Shown: piece by piece, positions 8,012 to 16,533 of the stretch
Numbering within the stretch: the first letter of the stretch is position 1
Layout: each line of letters opens with the position of its first letter
From: Nitrospirota bacterium
GTDB taxonomy: Bacteria; Nitrospirota; Thermodesulfovibrionia; Thermodesulfovibrionales; Dissulfurispiraceae
Length of the DNA: 38,192 nucleotides
Assembly (NCBI GenBank): GCA_021847795.1
Contig: JAJZPZ010000014.1
Location: 1-38,192 of the forward strand
Reading direction: 5' to 3'
Made by a program: the position numbers and the translations under genes
The notes under the pieces: model-generated
What the model saw: only the letters and a program-made list of their open reading frames with translations
What the model was told of the DNA's origin: nothing
Databases searched by the model: none

Positions 8012-8119
8012 CAGTGATGCGTAATGCGTGATCAGTGATGAGTTGAAGGACAAAGGCCCGTTGCATCTCACGTCTCATTGTCTTTCTACTCATTACTCAT
8101 CACCCATTACTCATCACTG
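8012..8119. repeat. 42-base inverted repeat made of GTGATGAGTAATG-type units
   Basis: The left arm 8012-8053 and right arm 8078-8119 match at 36 of 42 positions when one is reverse-complemented. Each arm consists of degenerate tandem units around AGTGATGAGTAATG. It lies between the convergent riboflavin synthase and MBL-fold genes and may serve as a bidirectional terminator, though it lacks a T run. Confidence 0.8.
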
Positions 8120-8122
8120 CCT

Positions 8123-8890
8123 TTAAACGGTGATTGTATCTCCGTCCCTCAGCACTTTAAGATTTTTTACCTTTAGTTTGCCGAGTTCGGCGCTGATCGC
8201 CTTTAAATGCTGGGGCTTGGGGTGCGTGATGTAGATATGCCCGGGCATGTGTTTCAGTTTCTGCAGTTCCTCCCCTAAGAGCTGGGGAGTCATATGGCCT
8301 GTAAGGATCGCCAGCTCTCTCATTCTGTTGGGGAACGACGCTTCAATGATCAGGGAATGTATTTCCTTGTCTCCGATCTTTTTCCATGTGGCGCCGGCAG
8401 GACCTGTATCTCCCGTATAAAAAAGACGTTTGCCGCCCTTACCCTCCACTAAATATCCTACGGCAGGCACCGAGTGGTTTACCTCGTATGGGGTGATTTT
8501 GTAGCCGTTTACGGCTATTGGTTTTCCAACCTTCAGCTCGACATATTTCAGGACAGCGTTCTCGTAGTCGGGAATCATGGTGAAATCAGGCCACAGGGAA
8601 TCGTTCAGGAGGTGTCTTTGGATGGTCTTAATGACAGAGGGTATGCTGATGATATTTACCCTTTGCTTCCTTTTTTCAACAATGATATTGTCTGCCAGGA
8701 ATGAAATGCCCCTTATGTGGTCAAGATGGGCATGGGTGATGAAGATATCTTTTATCGCAGATTGCCCTTTCGTGTCCAGCACATTTGTGAGGCTGCCTGC
8801 ATCAAAAAGGACCTTGCCGTCCAGCAGGAATCCGGGGGGATTGTGCCCGGGAAACTCCGCTCCTGAACACCCTAAGACCTTGATCTTCAT
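8123..8890 (-). CDS. MBL-fold hydrolase resembling class II cyclic-nucleotide phosphodiesterase
   Basis: Metallo-beta-lactamase-fold hydrolase, 255 residues, no signal peptide. Metal ligands seen: HAHLDH (His53, His55, Asp57, His58), His139 in VNHS, Asp161 in YTGDTG, and His199 or His223 in the C-terminal third. HAHLDHIRGI matches the core of the class II phosphodiesterase signature (HxHLDH, then hydrophobic-x-G) but departs from it afterwards, so the substrate could be cAMP/cGMP or another phosphodiester. I choose ATG 8890 because AGAGG lies five bases upstream; a GTG two codons earlier overlaps that site. It follows the HD-GYP gene with two bases between, so the two are surely co-transcribed. 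A cAMP-removing role would fit the cyclases 8 kb away but is inference. Confidence 0.7.
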   Translation of the reverse strand: MKIKVLGCSGAEFPGHNPPGFLLDGKVLFDAGSLTNVLDTKGQSAIKDIFITHAHLDHIRGISFLADNIIVEKRKQRVNIISIPSVIKTIQRHLLNDSLWPDFTMIPDYENAVLKYVELKVGKPIAVNGYKITPYEVNHSVPAVGYLVEGKGGKRLFYTGDTGPAGATWKKIGDKEIHSLIIEASFPNRMRELAILTGHMTPQLLGEELQKLKHMPGHIYITHPKPQHLKAISAELGKLKVKNLKVLRDGDTITV

Positions 8891-8892
8891 AT

Positions 8893-9588
8893 TCACCTCT
8901 TGTAAGTTGAATTTATTCCTATTGCGCTATAAGCGGTCAGGAAGGCATCGACCACATCGGGATCAAACTGTGAGCCCGCGCTTTCTTTCAGCTCCCTGCA
9001 TGCTGAATCAAAGCTCAATCCCTTCCTGTACGGCCTGTCTGTTGTTATCGCGTCAAAGGTATCGGCAACAGCAATAATCCTGGCAATAATGGGGATGCCT
9101 TTGCCTTTCAATCCTTCGGGATAGCCTGAGCCGTCGTATTTTTCGTGATGGTACCGCACTCCGGGGATAACATCCTTTAAATGGTTGATATGATTCAGCA
9201 GTTCCGCCCCGTAAGTAGTATGCATCATCATGTGCCTGAACTCGTCAAGCGACAGTTCTTCGTTCTTCTGGAGTATCTCATCGCTGATGCCGATCTTACC
9301 GAGGTCGTGCAGTATGGCGGCAAGCTTAAGATTGATCATGTCCATGTCGGAGAGCGCAAGAGACCGCCCGATGGCAAGGCTGTAGCTCATTACCCTTTTC
9401 GTATGCCCGCCGGTATACGGGTCTTTTCTCTCGATGGTATCTGCAAGGTCATGTACTGTGGCATGAAAGGTCTCGTTAAGGCCGCTTGCCGCCGCTTCGG
9501 CAAGCATGGCAGCCACGCCGCTCAGCCTCTCCCTTGATTCCGGAAGATCGCCGGGCTGCCCCGGATTCTTACGGAGGTTTGTTCTCAT
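8893..9588 (-). CDS. HD-GYP domain protein (probable c-di-GMP phosphodiesterase)
   Basis: Cytoplasmic 231-residue protein consisting of a ~45-residue N-terminal stretch and one HD-GYP domain, the family that hydrolyses c-di-GMP. Visible motifs: GGHTKRV (His62), ILHDLGKIG (His94, Asp95), His123, HHEKYDGSGYP with the GYP signature at residues 147-157, and ADTFDAITTDRPYR. All metal ligands of the family appear present, so it should be active. There is no receiver or transmembrane segment, so its input is unknown. It is divergent from the TPR-barrel gene and nearly abuts the MBL-fold gene. It could oppose the diguanylate cyclase in the chemosensory operon of this window. Confidence 0.9.
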   Translation of the reverse strand: MRTNLRKNPGQPGDLPESRERLSGVAAMLAEAAASGLNETFHATVHDLADTIERKDPYTGGHTKRVMSYSLAIGRSLALSDMDMINLKLAAILHDLGKIGISDEILQKNEELSLDEFRHMMMHTTYGAELLNHINHLKDVIPGVRYHHEKYDGSGYPEGLKGKGIPIIARIIAVADTFDAITTDRPYRKGLSFDSACRELKESAGSQFDPDVVDAFLTAYSAIGINSTYKR

Positions 9589-9711
9589 ACTGAAAGTGAT
9601 ATCTGCAGAGTTTTCATAATTGGTAAAAATTTTATCATATTTAAAGAGTTTTTAATAAGTTTTTTTACCGGCAAGGCGCGTAACCCCCTGTAACTCTCTG
9701 CGAAAGGCAAC

Positions 9712-9727
9712 AAAAACAGCTGTTTTT
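9712..9727. repeat. 16-bp perfect palindrome in the divergent intergenic region
   Basis: AAAAACAGCTGTTTTT is a perfect palindrome between the divergent HD-GYP and TPR-barrel genes, about 65 bases upstream of the rightward -35. It could be an operator; nothing identifies the regulator. Confidence 0.4.
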
Positions 9728-9792
9728 CTTGAAAGCGCCGGCTGAAGTTTACGACTGCTTTTTCCTGCTTCAGGGCCTCTGATTCCCCTGTA

Positions 9793-9822
9793 TTGAGAAT
9801 TTGTCAGACAATGGTATATAAT
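9793..9822 (+). promoter_or_regulatory. Sigma-70 promoter of the TPR-barrel/FecR operon with an internal palindrome
   Basis: TTGAGA (9793-9798), an 18-base spacer, and a perfect TATAAT (9817-9822). The spacer holds the 11-base palindrome TTGTCAGACAA (9801-9811), positioned where a repressor would block polymerase. Transcription would start about 40 bases before the gene. Confidence 0.6.
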
Positions 9823-9870
9823 GCAGCACCTTTTTGGGGAAGGCAATCAAGTAAACGGTGTAGAGGTCTT

Positions 9871-11436
9871 ATGAAAAAAATCATTTATTTATTTTTTATT
9901 CTTTTTTTCGCGTTCGCGCCCTTGCATGCTGCATATGCTGAAGATGGTCTTATCGAAAAAGGCCTTGCAGAGATCAAGAAGGATAATTACGAAGAAGCAG
10001 TAGACTATTTTTCCCGGGCAAGGGCCCAGGACCCCCGGTCTTCCCTTGCAGCCTTCTACCTCGGCCTTGCTTATAAACAGTCCGGCAGCTACAAGGACGC
10101 TGTGAAGCAGTACAAGGATGCGCTTGCGCTTACTCCCCCTGTCCTCGATTCCTACACCGAGCTTATCGAGGTGCTGTATAACATGAATGAACTGAAAGAG
10201 GCGAAGGAGTGGATTGCAGCGGCTGAAAGGGCAAAGATCAAGCCTGCGCAGGTGGCCTTCCTGAAAGGACTGGTGTTTGCGAAGGAAGACAACAATGACT
10301 CCGCAGTAGAGGCTTTCAAAAGCGCCCGGGAACTCGACAAATCCCTGGCCCAGGCAGCGGATTTCCAGATTGCCATGGCCTATGCAAAAGAGCGGAGGCT
10401 CAAAGAGGCAAGGGAGAGCCTGAAAGCGGTCATCACGCAGAACCCGACCTCGGAGATCGCCTCCTTTGCAAAAGAATATGAGAAATCCATTGCCAGGGTC
10501 ATTGAGTCATACAAGGCATGGCACTTTGCCGTAGGCGCGGCATACCAATACGATGATAACGTTGTTTCCAAACCTACTGCCGCAATCGGTATCCCGGTTG
10601 TCGACCAGCCGGTAAAGGGCAAAGGAGACAGCGCCCTGGTAAATACTTTCAGGGCTGATTATACGCCTCTTTTGGGCGGCCCCTGGAGCTTCAGCGGGCA
10701 GTATAATATCTTCAGCACTACCTATTTTAAGAACTACAGCATGGATATCCTCTCCCATTCTCTTTCACTGATCCCGGGCTACAATTTCAAGAAGGGAGCG
10801 GTCACTCTCCCCTTAACTTATAACCATGTATGGCTGAATGAGCGCGAGTATATGGGCGTCGTCTCAGCGAAGCCCACGCTCACTGCCATAATCGCGCCCA
10901 GGCACATAGGCCAGCTTTCCGTGGGATATGGGAAAAGGGACATGCTCCGGCCCACTACTCCCGAAGAAGACAGGGATGGCGATATCTACAGCATAGGCGC
11001 CGGCTACATTTACCCGTTCTCCGAAGGCAAAGGCATGTTCAACCTGAGGTATGAATACACCAAAGAGAATACCGACGGGGTGAACTGGGACAATTCGGGC
11101 AGCAGGCTCAGCGCAGGGCTCCTGGCGCCCCTCAGGGACAAGGTGAGCCTTACGGTTTCGGGTGATGCCACGCTGCAGTATTACGATCACCTGCACACGA
11201 TTACGGTATCAAATGCCGATGCCGTTGCAATAGGATTGCTTCCCGTTCCCGGATATCCCGATACCCCGACCAGGAGGCGGGACAAGGTATATACCGGCAT
11301 GGTGGGCATTACCTGGGAACTGCTGAACAATCTGAATCTGAATGTGAATTATTCATATACAAGGGCTGATTCCAATTTCGCAATTTATGATTACAAGAAG
11401 AACGCCTACATGGCCGGCCTGGAGTACAGCTTTTAG
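9871..11436 (+). CDS. TPR protein with C-terminal outer-membrane beta-barrel
   Basis: A 522-residue exported protein. It starts with a signal peptide (MKKIIYLFF..., probable cleavage after AAYA, residue 23). About residues 24-215 form TPR repeats, for example KDNYEEAVDYFSRARAQDP and GSYKDAVKQYKDALALTP. From about residue 217 onward, alternating aromatic/polar strands end in a terminal Phe (AGLEYSF), typical of an outer-membrane barrel. The layout and size resemble Slam/DUF560-type proteins, which move partner proteins across the outer membrane; I infer but cannot prove that homology. AGAGG precedes the ATG. The large FecR-domain protein follows after nine bases with an AGGAGG overlapping the stop codon, so the two are co-translated and may be exporter and substrate. 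Confidence 0.75.
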   Translation: MKKIIYLFFILFFAFAPLHAAYAEDGLIEKGLAEIKKDNYEEAVDYFSRARAQDPRSSLAAFYLGLAYKQSGSYKDAVKQYKDALALTPPVLDSYTELIEVLYNMNELKEAKEWIAAAERAKIKPAQVAFLKGLVFAKEDNNDSAVEAFKSARELDKSLAQAADFQIAMAYAKERRLKEARESLKAVITQNPTSEIASFAKEYEKSIARVIESYKAWHFAVGAAYQYDDNVVSKPTAAIGIPVVDQPVKGKGDSALVNTFRADYTPLLGGPWSFSGQYNIFSTTYFKNYSMDILSHSLSLIPGYNFKKGAVTLPLTYNHVWLNEREYMGVVSAKPTLTAIIAPRHIGQLSVGYGKRDMLRPTTPEEDRDGDIYSIGAGYIYPFSEGKGMFNLRYEYTKENTDGVNWDNSGSRLSAGLLAPLRDKVSLTVSGDATLQYYDHLHTITVSNADAVAIGLLPVPGYPDTPTRRRDKVYTGMVGITWELLNNLNLNVNYSYTRADSNFAIYDYKKNAYMAGLEYSF

Positions 11437-11445
11437 GAGGTGTTT

Positions 11446-14400
11446 ATGAGGCATATCACAGGGCATAAGGCATATTTTCTCTATTCATGTCTGGTCCTTT
11501 TTGCATTTTTTCTCCCTTTCCTCACCGCTTCTTTTGCGGAAGGGGCCGAGGCAGTAGGAAAGATAAGCGCTGCAGAAGGTCAGGTGGATGTGCTCAGGGG
11601 AGGCAAGCTTCCTGCTGTCCCTGCAAAGGCGGGGGATGCCCTGTATGTAGGAGATATCGTAAGGACCAAAAGCGAATCCAAGGCAGAGGTCAAGTTCCAT
11701 GACGGCAATGTGCTGAGGGTCGCCCAGCGGAGCAGGATCGATGTGAGCGAGTACAGGTCGGGCGCCAAGGGTGTTATCACCCTGACGCGGGGCAAGGTCG
11801 AGGCAGTAGTGGAAAAGAAGACTGCCCAGCGCATGGCCTTGCCCAAGGGAGAGCACCGCTTCGAAATCCGCACGCCCAGCGCGGTTGCGGGTGTGCGGGG
11901 CACGGACTTTTTCGTGTTCCAAAACAGGAACATCACCGGGGTTGCGGTCAAAGAGGGATCGGTTAGTGTTGTCAACCCCAGGTTCCCTGACAAACCTGTG
12001 GTGGTTACCGCGGGCAATATGACTGTTGTTGCCCCGCAGACGCCTCCACAGGCCCCGAGAGCTATGACTGAAACGGACATGAAGTCACATGAAAAGGATG
12101 TTGCCCCGGACAAGAAGAAGTCCGATGATAAACAGAAGTCTGATGATAAAAAGAAAGCGGATGCCGGCAGCAGCGATGACAAGTCTTCCGGAGGGAAATC
12201 GGAAGGTAAGACTGCTGAAGGAAACGGCAAAGGCGATAATCAGAAGAACGACAAATCGCAAGACACCGCAAAAGAGGGTGGAGACAAGTCAGGCGGAGAG
12301 CAGGCCAATGGAGGGGGAACGTCCTCCGGAAGCGGCTCGGGTGATTCAGGATCATCGACGACAAGCTCTTCTTCCGGTTCATCTGGTGCAGGGCCGGAAA
12401 GCTCAGGGCTTGCTACTCCTGTCTCATTATCAACAACTTCAGGGACATCAGAGGGAATCTCTTCAGGAGGAACTGCATCTACAGGCGGCATATCGGCTGA
12501 TCTTGCAACCGGAGGAATGGATTTATCTGGTGGTTTGCTGAGCGGCCCTTTATCCCCCACAGGGTCACTTATTCCCGGGGGGACGACCACTAGCACTAGC
12601 ACGTTTACTCAAAACAACAATATTTATACTCCGCCAATAACGGAGACCACGGCTGCTGGTATTGTTACGGACACAACTGCTCCAAAAGTTACTATAGTAG
12701 ATAACCCGAGTTCAGTAACGGATCAGAGTTCTGCTGTTTTTTCTTTCACTAGTAATGAAGCTGTAATCTTTGAATATCGCTTAGATAACGGGACATGGCT
12801 CTCAACCGGAGCAACATTGAATCTGGCGGGACTGAGTGAGGGGGGGCATACTATTGAGGTCAGGGCGACAGATCTTGCCGGCAACGTTTCCTCTGTGATC
12901 AGCTTTAACTGGACCACGAATTACCTCGCTGGGCTCATCAGTGGGACTCTTCTATCAGGTTTCCAAACGGCAATGTTGTCCTTAGGGCTGAACTCGAGCA
13001 GCCTTCCTTCGGGCTGGTCAACTGAGTCCTACGCGGTAAGCCGTACGGATGCGAATGGCGATTTAATAGGCATTATCGACAACGATTATATATATGATAT
13101 GATATACGCCCCTGAGATAAAGAGCTCTAATTCCAACGAATACTATTCAAATGACAGTTTTGGGGTATTCATAAATTCCCCCGACTTCCTGAATTTGAAT
13201 GTTAAGAGTTTCTTCGATAATAGAAGCGACAGCAACTTCAGACTGGTCGAATTGAAAACCGCAGGTCTTGCCTTCGGTCTGTGGCAGCTCTCATCTGCTG
13301 GAACATTTGATCCATCGAAAGAGTCGAATTCATGGGCCATGGGGACCAGCGCTTACCTCGATTTTAATGCCCCGGGGGTGATTGACAGCATCCTCCATAT
13401 CTTCACGCTGGGCGATTTATGGTCGGATTCGCTTGGATTGCTCCATGGCAAAAGCGACGGCGTCTTCGGTTCTATTAATAATGGAAAGGTGCGCATCCTT
13501 ACCGGAGATACAATGGGAACGCTTGATAAGACTTTGAAAACCTTCGATGCCTTATCCGTAGGTACATGGTTCGACGCAGCGATGTTTTACGATGTGATGA
13601 CCGGCGTCGGCAGCGGAGATGTTACTATCTCTAAGCTCGCTGACCTGGCTTTCCCCACGGTTGCGGTGGGCACGCCTGTTAAGCTTTCCTCCTGGGCAGC
13701 GCAGGCTGCGAGCAGCGCCGGCGGAAGCGGTACTCTCTCTGTCAATATCGGAGATACGAAAAAGATACGGTTTTATTCGCGCAGTTCCACAGCCGCCCCG
13801 AGCATCTGGGTGACTAATGACGTTACCGGAGCATACACTATTGCATCCGGAGCAGTAGGAGCAGGGTGGAGGGTCGGCATAAGCGATAACGCTACTGCGG
13901 GAAGCGCATCACTTTTCGGGGAATTTACCGTCCTGGGATGGAGTGCGAATAAATGGATTGCCGACGTGGAGTTTATCGGAGGATTGAGTGCGGACAATAA
14001 GCAATACTCGTTTTACGGGGTGGCTGCCGGTGGCTATATTGAAACCACCGCCTCAGATGGCACGTTCTCAGGCACAGCCGCAGGACTGGTAAACCCGGTA
14101 ACCGCCTTGTCGAAAATCAACGGCGTGCAGCTTCAGGAGTGGGACGGCACAACAAACCCTCTTGTCACTGAGGGCACCCTTTACGGTGTCATGGGAGCGG
14201 TGTCTTTGTGGAATTCCGATGTGGCGAACAAGGGAAACAATATGGAATTCAACCTTGTAGGGTTGCATTCCAACATTGCTACTCCGGCAAATAATCATAT
14301 CTGGCAGATGAACGGAGTAGTGCCCTATAACTACACTACGGGAACAGCAACCACGACTGATGGCGGGTCCTATTGGGGCTACCTGGGCGGCTACCAGTTG

Positions 14401-15894
14401 CAGGTTAGTGGCGGCCTGACCAGCAATGGACTGGAAGCGCTGTTTACGGGCCTTTATCTTGACCCCAATGGTAACATTGGAATATTGAGCGGCAGCAATC
14501 ATAAGGACGACTGGTACTCGGGAAGGATAGACAGCAACGGCTACTGGGATGCGGATATCGACATCGATACAGCAAAGCTCGGGACAAATTCCAACCCATC
14601 AATAAACTATACGAACTTCACTGCCTCTATCTCTAATGTTGCCGCTGTTTCTGTTTCTGCAACAGGAGGCGGAACATTTACCATCAATTTTGCGATAACT
14701 GGTGACCCCTCTAATGACCTTGTCAGGGTGACAGCGAACGGTGTCACGTATAACGCAAACCTTACTCCAGGAAATTATGGGGCTGATTCTCTGGCGTATG
14801 AGCTGCAAAAACAAATCCAGAAAGCGCTCGATGCGACCGGCGCCAGGTATAAGGTCAAGGTCTGGTATGATTTCACGAACAACTATTTTGTTATTGAAAA
14901 CGACGCATCAAATCCAACGGCAATAACTGTCTTTGATTCAGGATCTACTGCCAGTGAATTCAGTTATTCGTCGCATACTATTAACCCAGATGGAACTCCG
15001 GTCAATGGCAGCGCGGTTTCGTTGTCCACCAGCACGAACAACGGTATTACTGTTAATTCGGCATCTACGTATCAGTCTGCAAATATTACCGGTCAGCCCT
15101 GGGGCATCTGGACATCGACTCTTGTGGGTTCGACGAGCGGCACCATCAGCAATACCTGGACCCTGCCCCTTGACATGAATACCGGAGCCGATGTGATCAG
15201 GCATATGGAAGTGACTGGTTATCAGTGGTCGCCCGACGGCATTAAGGGATATGTGAAGGGATATTGGGGTGACATTAAGGCTGCAGACCCGGCGGCAACA
15301 GCGACAACGGGCATTTACGTCGGCAATATCGCGGGCGTTTTTAACGCAAACACCTGGCAGGCCACGGCAATGGGCTCATGGATGGAGACTACTGCTTTCC
15401 TGACAAATGCCTGCCCCGGCGGCGCCTGCAATACCACCGGGTCGAGCCTGACAGACGCCCAGAATCAACTCCAAAAGCTGGGGATCCCTGTTGTTGAAGT
15501 GGGCAGGGCAAATCTGACAGGAACGTATTCGGGAATGGGATCATTAACAGTAAATTTGAATAATGTGATATTTTTTGCTCCGGCCACAGGTCAGCAGCCC
15601 AGCATATGGGCGGCTGGGGCCGGGAATGTCACTGGTTCTTATGATAGCGCTTATTCGTATGGAGGCAAAACGGTGACGATGACCGGAAATGGAATAAACG
15701 CAGATTTGAATGTGAATCAGTGGAGTGGGGGTAAATGGCTGGGAGCTGTTTCCAATTCTGTTGGCTCACCGGGCCCTTATACCGGCACGGGAACTATGAG
15801 TGGTATTACTGTTAACCAGATAAAAGGGGCTGCAGCAGGTACCTACAGTGGCGGCAGTATTACTTCAGGTACTGCAGCGGGCACAGTGAAGTAA
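11446..15894 (+). CDS. Very large exported FecR-domain protein
   Basis: A 1482-residue surface or periplasmic protein. A signal peptide (hydrophobic about 10-30) precedes a FecR domain (about 37-195: GQVDVLRGG, GDIVRT, LRVAQRSRIDV, IRTPSAVAGVRGTDF). Residues 205-310 are a low-complexity Lys/Asp/Ser/Gly linker. An Ig-like segment follows at about 408-490 (FEYRLDNGTW, IEVRATDLAGNVSS). The remainder is Ser/Thr/Gly/Asn-rich beta structure. Two related blocks, near residues 755-880 and 1362-1480, both have a G-[ST]-L-x-VN strand and PSIW. A segment at about 1063-1205 resembles flagellin/hook inserts. The ATG at 11446 is chosen for its AGGAGG five bases upstream, over a GTG two codons earlier. A strong terminator follows. 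FecR domains elsewhere often sit with CHASE2 cyclases, as here. Role inferred: adhesin or envelope scaffold. Confidence 0.8.
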   Translation: MRHITGHKAYFLYSCLVLFAFFLPFLTASFAEGAEAVGKISAAEGQVDVLRGGKLPAVPAKAGDALYVGDIVRTKSESKAEVKFHDGNVLRVAQRSRIDVSEYRSGAKGVITLTRGKVEAVVEKKTAQRMALPKGEHRFEIRTPSAVAGVRGTDFFVFQNRNITGVAVKEGSVSVVNPRFPDKPVVVTAGNMTVVAPQTPPQAPRAMTETDMKSHEKDVAPDKKKSDDKQKSDDKKKADAGSSDDKSSGGKSEGKTAEGNGKGDNQKNDKSQDTAKEGGDKSGGEQANGGGTSSGSGSGDSGSSTTSSSSGSSGAGPESSGLATPVSLSTTSGTSEGISSGGTASTGGISADLATGGMDLSGGLLSGPLSPTGSLIPGGTTTSTSTFTQNNNIYTPPITETTAAGIVTDTTAPKVTIVDNPSSVTDQSSAVFSFTSNEAVIFEYRLDNGTWLSTGATLNLAGLSEGGHTIEVRATDLAGNVSSVISFNWTTNYLAGLISGTLLSGFQTAMLSLGLNSSSLPSGWSTESYAVSRTDANGDLIGIIDNDYIYDMIYAPEIKSSNSNEYYSNDSFGVFINSPDFLNLNVKSFFDNRSDSNFRLVELKTAGLAFGLWQLSSAGTFDPSKESNSWAMGTSAYLDFNAPGVIDSILHIFTLGDLWSDSLGLLHGKSDGVFGSINNGKVRILTGDTMGTLDKTLKTFDALSVGTWFDAAMFYDVMTGVGSGDVTISKLADLAFPTVAVGTPVKLSSWAAQAASSAGGSGTLSVNIGDTKKIRFYSRSSTAAPSIWVTNDVTGAYTIASGAVGAGWRVGISDNATAGSASLFGEFTVLGWSANKWIADVEFIGGLSADNKQYSFYGVAAGGYIETTASDGTFSGTAAGLVNPVTALSKINGVQLQEWDGTTNPLVTEGTLYGVMGAVSLWNSDVANKGNNMEFNLVGLHSNIATPANNHIWQMNGVVPYNYTTGTATTTDGGSYWGYLGGYQLQVSGGLTSNGLEALFTGLYLDPNGNIGILSGSNHKDDWYSGRIDSNGYWDADIDIDTAKLGTNSNPSINYTNFTASISNVAAVSVSATGGGTFTINFAITGDPSNDLVRVTANGVTYNANLTPGNYGADSLAYELQKQIQKALDATGARYKVKVWYDFTNNYFVIENDASNPTAITVFDSGSTASEFSYSSHTINPDGTPVNGSAVSLSTSTNNGITVNSASTYQSANITGQPWGIWTSTLVGSTSGTISNTWTLPLDMNTGADVIRHMEVTGYQWSPDGIKGYVKGYWGDIKAADPAATATTGIYVGNIAGVFNANTWQATAMGSWMETTAFLTNACPGGACNTTGSSLTDAQNQLQKLGIPVVEVGRANLTGTYSGMGSLTVNLNNVIFFAPATGQQPSIWAAGAGNVTGSYDSAYSYGGKTVTMTGNGINADLNVNQWSGGKWLGAVSNSVGSPGPYTGTGTMSGITVNQIKGAAAGTYSGGSITSGTAAGTVK

Positions 15895-15920
15895 GGTTTT
15901 CGTGTAAGGCACAATTTTCT

Positions 15921-15951
15921 AAAGGCGGGATTATGAAATCCCGCCTTTTTT
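15921..15951 (+). terminator. Strong Rho-independent terminator after the FecR-domain gene
   Basis: A 12-base stem (15921-15932 with 15937-15948, core GGCGGGATT/AATCCCGCC), a four-base loop and a T run. It separates the barrel/FecR pair from the Skp-cyclase genes transcriptionally. Confidence 0.9.
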
Positions 15952-15952
15952 G

Positions 15953-15961
15953 TGCTATATT
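15953..15961 (+). promoter_or_regulatory. Possible extended -10 promoter for the Skp-like gene
   Basis: TGCTATATT, an extended -10 element, immediately follows the terminator T run and precedes the Shine-Dalgarno by about 18 bases. No -35 is seen. It is proposed mainly because the terminator leaves the next gene needing its own start. Confidence 0.3.
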
Positions 15962-15990
15962 TCCTGAAATTATCTGAAAAGGAGCGTATG

Positions 15991-16509
15991 ATGAAAAAGT
16001 TTTTGATAACGGTTATCGCACTGTCCTGTGCGTTTGCTTTTACCTGTTCTCCCTCACATGCCGAAACCCTGAAAATAGGTATTTTCGATCTGCAGGCCAT
16101 TATGGCTAAATCCAAAGTGATCCAGGGGTATCGCCAGAACATCGGCAAAGAGGCCGAAGCAGACCGGAAGGTGTTCGCTGATAAGCAGGCCTCCGCCAGG
16201 CAGACAGAGGACAGGCTGAAGAAAGAGGGACAGAAGCTTTCCGCAGGCGAGAGAAAGCTGCTGGAGGAAAAACTTGGAAACGAGGTGAAGGAACTGAAGC
16301 GGCTCAAGGAGGACATGGAGGCCTCTTTGCAGAAAAAAGACAGGGAACTCACCCAGCAGGTCCTCAGGGAAATAGAAAAGGTCGTAAAAGGAATCGCGGA
16401 CAAAGAAGATTACACGATTGTATTCGAGAGGAGCGCGGCAGGAGTCGTGTATCTCAAGGATTGGGTTGATATTACGGAAAAGGTCATCACGGAGTATGAC
16501 AAGCGCTGA
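15991..16509 (+). CDS. OmpH/Skp-family periplasmic chaperone
   Basis: A 172-residue exported protein that probably holds unfolded outer-membrane proteins in the periplasm as a trimer. The signal peptide ends at SHA/ETL (residue 24). The mature start LKIGIFDLQAIM and closing YTIVFERSAAGVVYL...DITEKVI form the small beta body. The charged middle (about 55-140, KLGNEVKELKRLKEDM) is the long coiled-coil tentacle of the Skp fold. Two ATGs are adjacent; the second (15991) has AAGGAG at six bases and is preferred. The gene sits apart from the usual bamA-lpxD locus. It lies between an outer-membrane/surface pair and two cyclases, so it may be a dedicated chaperone for the upstream barrel; that is inference. 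Confidence 0.85.
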   Translation: MKKFLITVIALSCAFAFTCSPSHAETLKIGIFDLQAIMAKSKVIQGYRQNIGKEAEADRKVFADKQASARQTEDRLKKEGQKLSAGERKLLEEKLGNEVKELKRLKEDMEASLQKKDRELTQQVLREIEKVVKGIADKEDYTIVFERSAAGVVYLKDWVDITEKVITEYDKR

Positions 16510-16533
16510 TGGATTCCCCCTGCAAAGACCTGA

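Noticed and set aside
7258-8122. CRISPR array, suggested by repeated short units between genes
   Set aside because: The units are degenerate, contiguous and inverted, with no regular spacers and no cas genes.
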